Of a DNA stretch of 64,000 nt, positions 34,571 to 46,345 are shown in pieces (within the stretch, counting starts at the first letter, position 1; every line of letters begins with the position of its first letter). The stretch covers positions 29,672,001 to 29,736,000 of the forward strand of contig NC_084930.1 in NCBI RefSeq assembly GCF_958298935.1, read 5' to 3'. The stretch comes from Phragmites australis (lineage: Eukaryota > Streptophyta > Magnoliopsida > Poales > Poaceae). A model generated the notes under the pieces. It saw only the letters and a list, made by a program, of their open reading frames with translations, had not been told where the DNA came from and made no database searches. Both the position numbers and the translations under genes were made by a program.

Positions 34571-36200
34571 AGTACATAGGGAAGACTAGGGTGGGCTATT
34601 TACTCCGTTTGATTATGCTAGCATTTAAGCAAGGGGCATATAGGAAAAGCCGAGCAAGCGGCTCGAATGCTAGATGGCTTATATTTGGAGGATAGTGCAT
34701 AGTATCCGTCGTTTGACCAGGACTGGTATTTGTCGATTATCAATGGGGTTCTCCTTAACTGAAAACAAGAAAAGGGGTTCTCCTTTACTATACTGTGTTG
34801 TTTTACATGCTACTTCTATTCTTAAATAGATATGATTTAAGGATATGTGTAGTTAAACTTTATAAATTTTGACCGCCAATATATAAAGAAAAACATTAAG
34901 ATACGTTGGAGAAAATGATATTAGTAGATTTTTTTTATGGAGAATACATTTCAAATTACTACATTTTCAATAGCTTTTGATAACATATGCTTTGAAAAAC
35001 AACGATAGAAGATATGCATCGGAGATGTATCGATGTCTTAAACACGAGTAAAAAATAATCTTGTGTTCCTTTCTCACACACGCCGCTTACTCCTATTAGA
35101 GCAGTAACACGAAAAGATTGTACACATGTATCCTCTACGGATGTCCTAACTCATTTCTTAGCCGTATATACAGAGCATCGTTCCCTGGGATAGAAGGGCC
35201 ATCTCTAGTAACTATCTTAAATTTTTATCCTCAAAAACACTATTATAACATCTCCTATCACTATTACAGCATCCCTTATTTTTTCATCTCCAACAGCTAC
35301 CTTATTTCCTTCTACTACTTTTTTTCTCCCTCCGGTCCACTGTCAGTCTCTGTAAACAGTACTGGTGTTGTGTTGCTATAGTACTGCTGCAGTGTTACTC
35401 TCATTTCGGATCCATGGTCGACCTCTGTGAGCAGTACTACTACAGTATCTCTCTCCGCAACTCTGTATAGTGTCTGCTGGAGAAGGTTTATAGTGCTACA
35501 GTAGTTCGAAAACACTGTAGTACTGAATTTGCAGATTTGGAGACTCTGCTGTAGTTGGGCACTGTCGTTATACACGGTTCCTAATCATTCCTCATATGGA
35601 CGTGTACCATCCCCGAAGCAAAGAAATGGCCAGCCTGCAAGGCTGAAACGGATGCATCATGCATGGTGTATACTCTATGCCACCGCCTTCGAAATGGTTG
35701 GCCCGGAAGAGCCAGTCGAATGTATATATTTTGTTTCCTCAATCATTAAGCCGCGCACCTTTTAATCTTGTCTTCCAAGCTACGTACTGCAACACCGAAA
35801 TGCGTGGGCACCTATGCGAATAGTGCGTAGTAGCGTAGCGTAGTGTAGTGTGTGTCAGATATCCGGGTTTAGTCTAATATATTTAGAATTCTTAATAAAT
35901 TCTAATACCTAACTTAGTGAATGCGTGAGTGTTTCTTTTAGTCCTATTTTTTATGGAGGTAAAGGGAGACTAACATAAAAAAAAAATCTCTTTTCACCTC
36001 ACTTAACATGTGTAGTTGAGAGTAGTACGAGAACACGCGTGCGCTCGCTCGCTGGGTCAGGGCGAAGGGTGTGGGCGCACGATACCTATATGAATGTTTC
36101 ATCAAAATCAGATCTAGTTACTTGCGCAGATGCAATCTTTTTTTGCAGTTTTATTCTTTTGTTGTGTGGATAAATAGATAAATATATGAAAATCGTATCG
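34571..36200. other. Intergenic, repeat-like DNA
   Basis: AT-rich, with MITE-like text. The block at about 35100-35580 (CATCTCCAACAGCTACCTTA, many CAGTACTAC-type words) resembles the block at about 46010-46340 in inverse orientation, so both may belong to one dispersed family. No gene seen. Confidence 0.4.
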
Positions 36201-36237
36201 GTTAAAAATCAGATCATGGCGCATCTCAACCACGCGA

Positions 36238-36238
36238 T

Positions 36239-36306
<68 letters not shown>
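36238..36306. repeat. Compound microsatellite (TC)n(TA)n
   Basis: About 14 TC units (36238-36265) run directly into about 20 TA units (to 36306). It generates spurious open frames on both strands. Confidence 0.95.
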
Positions 36307-36310
<4 letters not shown>

Positions 36311-38500
36311 TTTGCCCTCTCTCTCTGCTACGCTGCCACACGTAGTCTGCTCCGTCCGATTGCACCGACGTGCATCAACGAACGAGAGAGGCAGATCTTT
36401 AGAACTCGTCGCTCTTGGGATCCTGCATCGAGAGGGTGAATAAAGTTTTTGAAAACGCTCGGCGTGACTGCTTGTGATCTGCTTCATCGTTGCCATCAAC
36501 TGTTCATGTGATCTACTTCCTGATTGTCATCAAGTCGCCTATACATCATCGTGGTCTGCGTTGTCTACGTCCTTCATCAATGTTTGCTGGATCACCATCA
36601 CGTGGACCTCTATATCTCATGTTGCCGATGGGTACATTCACTATGATCCGTCATTAACATGTCTATTTTCTTGCTGTTTTCATCCTGAAATATATTAGCG
36701 AGATATATGTTTAGGATAGATTCTGCCAGTATGATGATAATAGTCTATCTATTCATGTTCATATTCTATTTAGGAATTAAGTTAAATACAAAAATGCTAT
36801 TTTTCTAATAGTGTAAACTTACCTCACATGGGAACTGGAAAATTTTGACTACACGAACTCACGAGGCAGTACAGTTCAAGTTCCGCTGCTATATATGTTG
36901 TGGATTATATTGCGAATAGAAATACAATTAACGGTCAAGAGTCGAATAGAGAATGAACTTTTTTATTTTATTGATCCCGTTTCTCTTTATACAAGATGAA
37001 TTGATGTCTCCCCGTACCTGATCCCAACAGACGAGAACGAAGATCATCGGTTCGTAACAGATTACACACGGAAGAATCAAGAATGTCCACTGTACACGCG
37101 TGATGTTGGCGTGACGCTTAGAATGCGAACAGAACCGAACAGTTCTTACGGCGATTCGCAAGAAAGCAAGCTCGTGAGTTCCCTTAATGCTTGTGATTGT
37201 TGGAACGTGCACGCATTAGAGACGAAATCCGTGTCTGTGTCCCAAAGTTAAACAGACCGACCGAGAGCATCAACGATTCAAAGGTAAGCGATTTTCGGAT
37301 ACGACCCCAACAAGTGACAAATGTGTCAGATCACGTGTGGAAAACGTCGAGGAATTCTTGACCACAAGCAGACCTTAAGCATAGCACATCCCTAGCTAGT
37401 TCTAGCTTCGAGTGTTTGGCGGTGGTCGTGAAACACGGACTGATCGGTTCGCGCTCAACCAAATCGCAACGTTCCAATGTACGACCGCAACGCATAGTCA
37501 AATTGTGATTGATTGCGCATATTATTGTATATATAAATTGATAGAAGCATATTAAGTAAAATCATATTTGTTAAAAATTATAGTGTTTATTTTATGTTTA
37601 TGTTTAGATAAATTGAGCTGAGTTTCTGTTTAGTTAGATCGAATCTGAGGCTGTAAACGGATGTAAGATTTGATATTATGATTGATTGTTCGTATAAATT
37701 TGATTTTATGATATTAGCAAGTAAGCCTATTTGTACGAATGAATATAGGAGTTTATATCTGTAAGGTTAAACCGTAGAGAGAACTTGATTCAAGTATTCT
37801 CCTGTAGCAAGCTACATATATACATTTACATCCGTTAAGTTAAACTAAAATAATATACATAAATAACTAAATATGTTTCTCTGTAAAACTATAAGTATGC
37901 ACTAAATTAAAATATTTCTATATGGGTAATCAATCAGCCCCTCAGTGACCAAAGCAACACGCACTCTCAGCATGACGTGATCGTGAAGCAAGCACAAGTA
38001 TGTGCGGCAACCGCAATTTAAATTTAAACGCATCGTAATCATCTCGCATGGCCCTAACCCTCTACAGTAATCATTCCAAGGACCCGCACCACGGAACGCT
38101 GCACCTCCGGCGTGGAAAGCGACCAGCCGAGAGATGGCAAGTAGCAGCAGTTAGATGATGCCAAATTCCACCACCGATACCCTCATCACCAACCCCCAGC
38201 AAACACCGCCACTAAGCACGCTCGGTCGCTCGCTAATGGCGCACCAGGCCAAAGGCCGCCGAGTCCCGTGTGTGCCAAGTGCTATGCTGCTTTAACCGAA
38301 AACTACGTTGCCACCGAGCCTCCAGCTTGGATCGTGTGATCCAGGATCGCCGACTTGACCCGTCGGTTTTTTCCAGGTCTCTCCCGTGCCGGCCGGCCCC
38401 AAACGGCTTTCTTTACCGGCGAACTCCGCCTCGGCGTGGTCAACTTTGCGCCATCATTACGCGGGCGCCCTGATCAGAGCCGTTAACCTGAATCCTGATC
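36307..38500. other. Intergenic region upstream of the phytocyanin gene
   Basis: No supported gene. The last ~450 bases are GC-richer and probably part of the phytocyanin promoter. Confidence 0.4.
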
Positions 38501-38506
38501 GCCTCC

Positions 38507-38515
38507 TATTTATAC
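38507..38515 (+). promoter_or_regulatory. TATA box of the phytocyanin gene
   Basis: TATTTATAC about 140 bp upstream of the ATG at 38655, within CTCCTATTTATACCCGC, a typical grass TATA context. Confidence 0.6.
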
Positions 38516-38654
38516 CCGCTCGATCGGTGTCACGGTCGTCACAAGCCGAAGCGTCCGATAATCCAAGCTAGCAGGTGCAGCGGTCAAGTGAGTGGTGGCC
38601 TGCTTGGAGTACGCAAAAAATTGGAGTGCGCCGGCTGCGTTGAGCGTTTGAGAG

Positions 38655-39205
38655 ATGGAGGCGAGGAGCAGTGCAGCGCTCGTGGCCGCGGCCGTCCTGG
38701 CGCTACTGGTGCTCGTGCCCGAGGCGTCCCGCGCGGAGCGGTTCGTGGTCGGCGACGCGGCGCGGTGGACGTGGGGGTACAACTACACGGACTGGGTCAT
38801 CAAGAAGGGCCCCTTCTTCCAGAACGACAGCCTCGGTATGCATAGCAACGTCTTTCGCTTACACGGACAGGATGGCTCGCGGTAGAGCTTCCTAGAGTTT
38901 GTTGGTACGCTTCTGAAAAATATCGAATGCCGCGTGCAGTTTTCATGTACGACCCGCCGAACGCGACGGTGCACGCGCACAGCGTGTACCTGATGCGCAA
39001 CGCCGCGGACTACCAGTCGTGCAACCTCAAGGCGGCCAAGCTGGTGGCCGGCGTCATGCAGGGCGCCGGGTCGGGCTTCGAGTTCGTGCTCAAGAAGCGC
39101 AAGCCGCACTACTTCGTCTGCGGCGAGCGCGGCGGACTCCACTGCACCATGGGGCAGATGAGGTTCATTGTCAAGCCCAAGAGCTCCGCGTGCCGCGACG
39201 ACTGA
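38655..39205 (+). CDS. Phytocyanin (plantacyanin/stellacyanin-like blue copper protein), secreted
   Basis: Two exons, 38655-38835 and 38940-39205, with a 104-bp GT-AG intron in phase 1 (a conserved intron position in phytocyanins, recalled). The product is 148 residues. Residues 1-27 are a signal peptide (hydrophobic LVAAAVLALLVLVPEASRA). The cupredoxin fold follows from ERFVVGDAARWTWG. Copper ligands by alignment are His74 (HAHSVYL), Cys121 (HYFVCGERG) and His128 (GLHC). The axial position is Gln133 (HCTMGQM), as in stellacyanins, where plantacyanins have Met. Cys88 and Cys129 probably form the disulfide. There is no hydrophobic C-terminal tail, so it is predicted to be soluble in the apoplast and not GPI-anchored. 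An AATAAA lies at 39406. Likely role is electron transfer or cell-wall/signalling; the substrate is unknown. Confidence 0.9.
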
Positions 39206-39405
39206 CCCGCCGTCTCTGCCGCCGGCCGGCTGATCCATGGACATGACCTGGTGGTTGACCGATGTCCACCTCGTCTTCTTCTGCATGCCACCTTCTGATT
39301 CCGGTTCAATCGTTGTGCTTGCTTGTAAGTTATCAATTGCTGTATTTACGATGTGTTGTATGGTGTAGTTGCCATGTGTCATATTTATGAATGAATGGTT
39401 TGTCG

Positions 39406-39411
39406 AATAAA
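39406..39411 (+). terminator. Polyadenylation signal of the phytocyanin gene
   Basis: AATAAA 200 bp after the stop codon, preceded by ATTTATGAATGAATGG, in a normal plant 3' UTR position. Confidence 0.5.
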
Positions 39412-39771
39412 AGAGGGAGTGTGTCCGATGGAGTGAGTTGTTAAGTGTGGTTGCAAAGGGAGAATGCACTGAGAGATAAGGAACTACGGGTACTTGTTGC
39501 ATTAAGCTGCCTGCTTGTTTCAACGGAACATTAGAATTGCATCTTTCCTGAGAATTTACTTCCAAAATCAGCAGGGTTAAACTAGAAGCTTCCCCTGTTT
39601 CTAGACCACGAAGCAACCATGAACCATGCCTGTGCTACCTCGAACAAAGGAGTAAATTAAACTTAACATCAGGTCAATGACATAGGAATTACGGGAAAGG
39701 TATTTTATATAGAGAACTAGTTTATATAGTCATAAAGACATGAAAATTGATCAATGCTTCGCGGCCTCCCT

Positions 39772-40185
39772 TTAACCATTGCCCTTCCTCTGGACTAAGA
39801 AATGGGCTTTTACCATCAGAAGATCACCACTTTCCCTTTGGCAATATGTACCATCGAAATTTATCTCTGTTAGCCAATTCGCCATGAAGAGTTTAGCCGT
39901 CAACCATGACTGATATGCCCCTTCTATAACTCCACGTCTGTCGTCGTCTTCAACCGTTGGTCCAGAATCGCCTTCAGGAACAAATATTTCTTGCAGCGAC
40001 ATCCAACCAAAAACATGATACGCCCCTGCAATGCCTTTGCAATAGTTGTGCCTATCAATCATTTGTTAATCCTCTCCCACTCCGTCAGCTCTAGGAGAAA
40101 GTTCACTATATTCGCAGTGTCGGAAAAATCCTTGCCATAAACTCGACACCGGCCAAGCTGCCACCCCCTTGCTCTGGCCACCTCA
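39772..40185 (-). pseudogene. Unidentified coding remnant
   Basis: On the minus strand about 40185-40062 reads YVDEVARARGWQLGRCRVYG then KDFSDTANIVNFLLELTEWE, and ends RINK-stop. A one-base shift at that point opens a frame to 39772 reading MIDRHNYCKGIAGAYHVFGW, IFVPEGDSGPTVEDDDRRGV and LFMANWLTEINFDGTYCQRE. The two pieces look like one ~140-residue protein broken by a frameshift. Composition looks coding, but I do not recognise the family. A GTAG acceptor-like site precedes YVDEV, so it may be the last exon of a broken gene. Confidence 0.4.
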
Positions 40186-41082
40186 TCTACATAACTACAT
40201 GAATATCCCGCTTGTGTTTAGTGAGCTGCAATACTGCACCAATTGAAGATGACTTTTATAATACACATAAATAAGTGTACGTCGTTCATTTCCTTTATCC
40301 GATAGTTTAGATTTCTCTAATAATACTTTATCATCCACCGGTACTATGGGTATTATTAAGGAGTATCATAGGTATCATGAGAGTAGGATTGGAAATAAAA
40401 AACTATAACAAACTTGTAAATTATATGTTTAACTAGGGAATGTCAAAATGTTAGTTTATTCTTTAGATAAGTTTTCACTTATTCTGATCATTTTATTTAT
40501 TATGGTTTCCACACTTCGTCGGCCGATCGATGATGGGTGACGATGATCCGAAGTCCGATCAGCCAATGACGTAATTGCCCTAAGGGTACCAAGAGTACTT
40601 AAATGGACGGTTGGATCACAATAATAATACTCTCAACCATTTAGTATCATAGTATACTGTAAATGTTCTCTTGAAGAATGATGACAAGTTGTTTCATACC
40701 ATGAATGGGTTGGAACCATCCAAATCTTACTTCTGAGGCAGTATTAAGACGAACACTAACAATTCAGTGGTATATTGCAAGTGGTGAATTTTGGGGTGCT
40801 ATTGAGCCAATTTTTCCCTTCAGATTGTGCCGAAACTGGCTCTTGTCACAGGCCTTATTGAAGTTCGAAAGCAAACATGGTCCAGTTGAAGGTGACATGT
40901 CCCTTGAGTTATTCCCTGTACCAAACCTTGCTTGTCAGAGGCGTTCATGCCTGTTATGTGGTGGTGATTTCTTACGATCATCACTCCACTGTCGGAGAGG
41001 TCTTCAGACCTTGCTCTCTCCTCACCTCACCTCCAGGTGGTCAAATCAGTCAAACAATCCACACTGATGTGAGTTCACTTGC
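40186..41082. other. Intergenic DNA between two minus-strand remnants
   Basis: AT-rich with short open frames only. No gene, promoter or clear element ends recognised. Confidence 0.4.
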
Positions 41083-41877
41083 TCACTCTTCAGCAATCAA
41101 GACATCCAGCAATTCAATAGATCTCCTTTGCTTTCTCTCCCGAGACACAGTATCAATCAGCCTTTCCCAACAAGTGGTCTCTGGCATAAAACCCATATCA
41201 GCCAATCCATACAGTGCGACAGTCGCATCTGCTAGCCCGGCTTCACAAAGACCAATCAACAGGTTGTTTGACGCTGCATAGTGTGGTAAAAATCCTCGTC
41301 TGAGCATCAGTCCCAGCAAGCCAACTGCCTTATCAACCTCCCGACGGGAGCGCAAGCAATTCATCACAATCCAATAGCTTGCGACGTTCAATTGAACTCC
41401 TTCCAGTGGCACACTCTCAATTTAGTCCATTGCTTCCACCGTCCGTCCATCTTTACACAGGCCCTCGACCACAAGATCGTATGTGACAACATCAGCCCTA
41501 CACCCCTTCCCCTTCGTCTCCAGAAAAAGATTGATGCCCTCATCCACGCTCCCATGTCTACAAAGGCAACCAATCAGTGTCGTGTAGCTGACAGCATCTG
41601 GCTCCACGCCAGAACTCCTCATCTCCTCAAACACCAACCTCGCCACCTCAACTTCCCCCTTACAGTGTCCATTAATCAGAGTGGCATAGTTGAAAGCATT
41701 TGGCTCACACTCGTTCCTCCTCATAAATCCGAGGATTACACGCGCCTTCTCCAGCTGCCCCAGCCTACAAAATCCATCAATGATCACATTGTATGTCAGA
41801 TGGTCCGGCACAATGCGGTCCTTCTCGATCATCTCCTCAAATAGTTCAAATGCTGAAACGGGCGAATCCGTGAGGTT
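41083..41877 (-). pseudogene. Truncated PPR protein gene remnant
   Basis: The minus strand encodes seven consecutive ~35-residue pentatricopeptide repeats of the P type. Examples are PDHLTYNVIIDGFCRLGQLE, PNAFNYATLINGHCKGEVEV, PDAVSYTTLIGCLCRHGSVD and ADVVTYDLVVEGLCKDGRTV. The frame ends RSIELLDVLIAEE at stop 41083. One in-frame TAA (41422-41424) interrupts repeat four. Upstream the homology starts abruptly at about 41877 (DSPVSAFELFEEM), right after TAG TAA. It abuts a GC-rich block (41880-42240) with no PPR text, so the N-terminal half, including any organelle transit peptide, is missing. PPR proteins bind organelle RNA; this copy is probably not functional. Confidence 0.78.
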
Positions 41878-43473
41878 TTACTACGGTTCGACGCGGCCGC
41901 GGCGTGGGTTTGGAGGCGGGTTTGACGGCCGGAGTGGCAGGTGGACTGGCGCCAGGCGCCTGAGGGGACGGCAGCGGCCGCAGCGCGGGGGAGCGACGTG
42001 CGGGCGTGGGCGCAGAAAGGGGGGGAGCCAGGGCCGCTACACTACACTGGTAGGAGTACAACGGTAAGGGGCGGAGGGCATTCGGTCTTCGGTGAGGGAG
42101 CGGTGGCCGCGTTCGACAAAGGCCGTGTCCGCGCGAACCGGTCCGAGGCCGCGAACAACGGATGCGCGAACCGGGCCGCTCCGTTCCGGCGCGTGGCCTC
42201 GCCGTGACAACAAAAACCCACGGCACGTGCGAGTGCAATCAGCTACCGTGCAGATAGGGATGACATTTTTAACTATTTACCGTTTATTCACGGTAAATAT
42301 TCTAATAGAGTAAGGTTTATTTCTTGTTTGCTATATACAGACACGGATATGGTGCTTACCCGTTTATATATATACCCGATGCCCGCTGCCACCATTTCAC
42401 ACCCGTCACCAACTCACCGCTCGCCCACCCCGAGCACTAGGCGACCAGGGCACCAAGCCAATCCGTTGCTCGTTTGCCATCCCTCCACTGTCCGAGATCT
42501 CCGCACTCCCTCCGTCGTCCCATCCGTCTGTTCATCATCCATCGCCCAAGAGGTCGAGATCCCAGCCACCCGCCCGTTGTCGGAGATCCCCGTCGTACCT
42601 TTCGATTGTCCGCCACCCGAGAGGCCAAGATCCTCGCCGCCCCTCTACTGTCCGCCATCCATCTCCCACCCGATTATACAGGTCTCTGAGCCTTTCGAAG
42701 GAATCACCCGATTATACAGGTCTCTGAGCCTTTCGAAGTATTCCTTGTACAGGTATACGCCTTACGTTTTGTTGCCTAGCCGTCGGAGCCCCAGGTGGTG
42801 GCATTGGTCATGGGCATGCTGACGCCGAGCAGGATGTTCTCACGGTGTGCGCACGAGAGGATCAGGCAGTAGAGCTCATTGGTGGAGATGGGACGCTTTG
42901 GGAGATGTTGGTGCGCACACGGGTATACCCACCCATAGGTGATAGGTATGTTCCCTATTTTTTACCCGTCCCTATTAATACACATACCCACAAGCAAAGA
43001 ATTTAGCAGCTACAAGTATAGGAGAGCTCTACCTGCCCGCCATTCCTACGTGCAGATGAACAGGTGACGAACTGAAGTGGGATGAAAACGTCTGAATGTT
43101 CTGCGCGATATGGTACACCGTACACCGCGCGTCTGGGAACAACATGTGTGGCGTGTTGTTTGGAGTGCGGACTTCAGACGGAAACGCAACGCGGATGGCC
43201 TAAATTTTTCATGTGTCGTGCAAATAAACAGCCTACCATAAAATTGGCCACGATGTATGCATGCATATGTAATCAAAGCTACAAAAATCACCAACGGGAC
43301 ATGTAAAATGTACCCAGACTCCAGATATCATACTAAAGTGAGCAGACCAGAGAGCTTCATGCAATTTTCGAAGACAGTAAACATCAAAGGCGCAAGCATT
43401 ACAGTTTTAGCAAGAAGATTAAAAGTGGAACTAACTGTAAGATGCAGCTAAAGCCCAATCACGTGCTAACATA
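41878..43473. other. GC-rich block and repeat-like DNA next to CURT1
   Basis: 41880-42240 is very GC-rich and open in several frames with no recognisable protein. 42240-43040 holds CCCG-rich repeat-like text with TATATACCCG motifs. 43045-43473 is probably the CURT1 3' UTR and flank. No gene supported. Confidence 0.4.
42667..42739. repeat. Tandem duplication of ~34 bp
   Basis: CACCCGATTATACAGGTCTC...TTTCGAAG occurs twice with a 38-bp period. Confidence 0.85.
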
Positions 43474-45243
43474 TCACTCATCGCTAGATCCAACAATTCT
43501 CTTTTTGAGATCTTCAACTTTGACGAGCAGCTCATCTCTGTTTTCCTGCATATGATAAAGAGATAGTTGACATGGTGGAACACAGTACAGAGAACAAGAA
43601 ACAATCTCAAGGTGGAGGCTGGTTCTAAAAGCAGGTGGAGACACACCTTGAAAAGAAGATACCGTGTGCCGAACCAAATTGTGTAACCAAGGCCCAAAAT
43701 TTCCAGTATCTTTGGGAGCTGCTGACAGGGCTGTAATCAGTTACAAGTTCTATGATGGCAGAAAGAATTGTGCATTTATCCTAAATTTGATAAACACTGA
43801 CCAAGGGGATGGAGTCGATTGCTGAAACAACAGCAGACAAAATCCATCCAGCAAAGAAAGCACCGGTGCCATATATGACATATGTAGATGTCTCCTCGAA
43901 GCGTAACTGAACAATAAATGAGCCTTCCATGAAGAAACGAAAGACGGATAACCAAAACAAGGGCAATAAATTCACTCTTTTGAACTTCAACAATAGAAAT
44001 GCCCTTAAGATCAAATTTCCTACTAAAATATAAGAATCTTGAATGTATTTAAACTATAAGCTTATCAGATACTCTGCGTACCATTTCATACTTATGTTTA
44101 TGTGGGTTGATAAAATTAAATCGTTCTGAATTCTAAGTCGCAAAGCACAAAATTACAGTAACAGACTAGCATTCCTGCACCTGACCTCTGTTTAAATGAA
44201 TTTTTGCCAACTTCATAACATATTGGGACATCGAGCTATCATGCCAATCTTACGTCACAGCAGAAACAATGAGCTTCATTGATTAACCCATTAGCAGAAA
44301 TGTAGAGCCTTGGGTATATAGCTCAATCCTTCATATCCGTAGTCTTCTTTATGCATGACGAAAGGCATGCCAAGTAGTACTAATAAGGCTGGGCAATATC
44401 CTTTTGTCCAGAAAGACATATCAGGCCAAACTAAGTCAACACGTGTCAAATTACCAAATTGATTTAACATTTTGCGGCGAGCATTTCTGAAATATGCATT
44501 GTAACATCTGCTATTTCTACACAGATTCAAATATATTACTAGTAGTTGAGCATGATATGCTACAGATCTTCAATCTGTTTGTTGTCAGACAGCTGATTTC
44601 CCCCCCTTAAGATTGCCCTAATGGCTTCATAACTGATTACCGGACACAATTTATCATTTCTATCTTTTCGTAACCACATCGTTTCAATTCCACGTATAAA
44701 AATAATCACCACACTGCATCGGATGCAATAGAACAAACAACCTGCGTGCAAGATAGAAATACCTTACTGCCGAGCGCCTGACTGAGCGCATCCTCCCCGA
44801 CACTGTCCACGGCCACCAAGCTCTGCTCGAACGGCGCGAACGGCACGGCCACCGGCTCCTCCACCGCGCTGCTGCCCACGCCGTTGATCGCCCCGGTCTG
44901 GCCCTTCTCCTCCTCGCCACCGGCCCCCGAGGACGCGCGCGCCATCCCTGCCGCCATTGCCGCGTCGAGCTTCTCCGCGACGGTCGCGAAAGACGGCTCG
45001 GTCCAGTCCGCGCCGGCGCAGCGCAACCCTGGACGGACACATCGAAGCAATAAACGTCGTCAACCTAGAAGCGGACGGGCGATGAAATCGATGTACTATG
45101 TTTCCGCCCCTGGGACCTCGCGTCGGAAGGCTGCGGCGGCGCAGGGTGACGGGCGCGACGGCCGACGAAGACGGTCGGCAGCGCGGGAGGAGGATACCCG
45201 CGCGGGCGGCGGCGCCAGCGTTGGTGCAGACGCCGGGCTCCAT
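43474..45243 (-). CDS. CURT1: CURVATURE THYLAKOID 1 family protein (CAAD domain), chloroplast
   Basis: Five exons on the minus strand: 45243-45117, 45028-44763, 43906-43802, 43718-43647, 43545-43474. All GT-AG introns, joined frame of 213 residues. The N-terminus (MEPGVCTNAGAAARAGILLP..., rich in Arg/Ser/Pro/Ala) looks like a chloroplast transit peptide. A variable acidic region leads to the CAAD domain (PF14159-type). It has two membrane helices, about residues 140-161 (YVIYGTGAFFAGWILSAVVS) and 167-189 (LPKILEILGLGYTIWFGTRY), then an amphipathic tail LLVKVEDLKKRIVG. CURT1 proteins oligomerise at grana margins and bend thylakoid membranes. The exon 1 donor (CGCGAG|GTCCCA) was chosen because it keeps frame with exon 2 (LRCAGADWTEPSF); a nearby GTTGAC donor would not. 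Paralogue (A-D) is not certain; the long acidic N-terminal region suggests D-like. Confidence 0.85.
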
Positions 45244-46009
45244 TGGGTCCTCTGCACTGTTCGGCTCTGTTGCGATTTGAGAGCTTTTGGCGGCCGCGAC
45301 GACGGATGTTGGTTTCGGGCGGCGTTGCCGTTTGTTGGGCGTTTTCTCTTGGTAGATTGAATTTGCGATTTTTATTTTTATATTTCTTAAATCGAAATTT
45401 TAAAAAAATGTTTTGAAAAATTGCACATCTAGCTTCCAACGAACGGCAGGTTTAAAATTTTAAAAATTATTACGTTCTATTACTATCAAAATTTAAAACA
45501 CTAAAATAGTCATAAAAAATTTGAAAAAAATTATGATACAAAGGATACTATCTAGCTCTTCGAAAATATTCACCAAAAATATGGAGAAAAAAGAGACAAA
45601 TTTCATTGCGGGCTTGGGCTGAAGTCTCTCGACTCTGGACTCTGGATTGGGCTGTGATTGCCTAGGACGGCCTGGCCTGGCCTGGCCATGTTCTGTGGTG
45701 TGTGCTTAGCTGGGCCTGCGCTCCTAGCCTCCTACATTGCTGACCGGCCATTTCAATGGCCGTTGAATTGTGACCGTCCGATTATATACTAGCTGCTTCT
45801 GGGACTGCCCGCCAATCTGGCCACTGTCACCGTGGTCGCTGCACTAGTTGCGATCTGCACCATCAAATTGCAGCATCTGTTCATAAAATAGCCTGGTGTC
45901 CATAGGTTGCAATAGATCTCAAATGTACTCTAACCGCGGGCCTATTTGCCATTCGCAAATAATTGTCTTTAATTTTAGATAGGGAGTATAAAATTTACAA
46001 GGTTAGGTC
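45244..46009. other. Upstream region of CURT1 and intergenic DNA
   Basis: The first ~120 bases continue the GC-rich CURT1 5' region. AT-rich DNA follows, then a GGCCTGGCCTGGCCTGGCC run near 45670. No TATA box for CURT1 was clear; no other gene is supported. Confidence 0.4.
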
Positions 46010-46345
46010 ATCTTCAACCAAAACGTTTTTACAGCCGCAAAATACTGTGCCGAGGCAGATGCCGATTGAGAGGCTCCGCAAAGCACTCCAACAGAGTCAT
46101 TTTCAACTTCTACAGGATTGCAGACGCAAAGGAATGACTGCAAATTTGCAGATGGATGAAGGATGCTCTATCACTGTAGCTAGAGATTGACGTGTGGGTC
46201 TAAAAATAGGAGGAGAGTAATGGAAGATAGTAAATAAGGTATCTATTGAAGATGAAAAAAATAGAAGATAATATAATAATGTTAGCGGAGTCTGTAATAG
46301 TATTATAGAGAATAAATTTTTAAAGTATTTATTTGAGATAACCTT
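46010..46345. mobile_element. MITE-like dispersed repeat
   Basis: Starts TCATCTTCAACCAAAACG and contains CTCCAACAGAGTC and TACTATCTTCC-type words on the complement, resembling the block at about 35100-35580. It has the look of the common grass 'CATCTCCAAC' non-autonomous DNA elements. Termini were not defined. Confidence 0.35.

Noticed and set aside
41846..42238. 130-residue minus-strand open frame as the N-terminus of the PPR protein
   Set aside because: It is in a different frame from the PPR repeats, and stops (TAG TAA) lie directly upstream of the PPR frame. A fusion would need a frameshift for which there is no other support.
44884..45360. 158-residue plus-strand open frame
   Set aside because: Antisense shadow of CURT1 exons 1 and 2.
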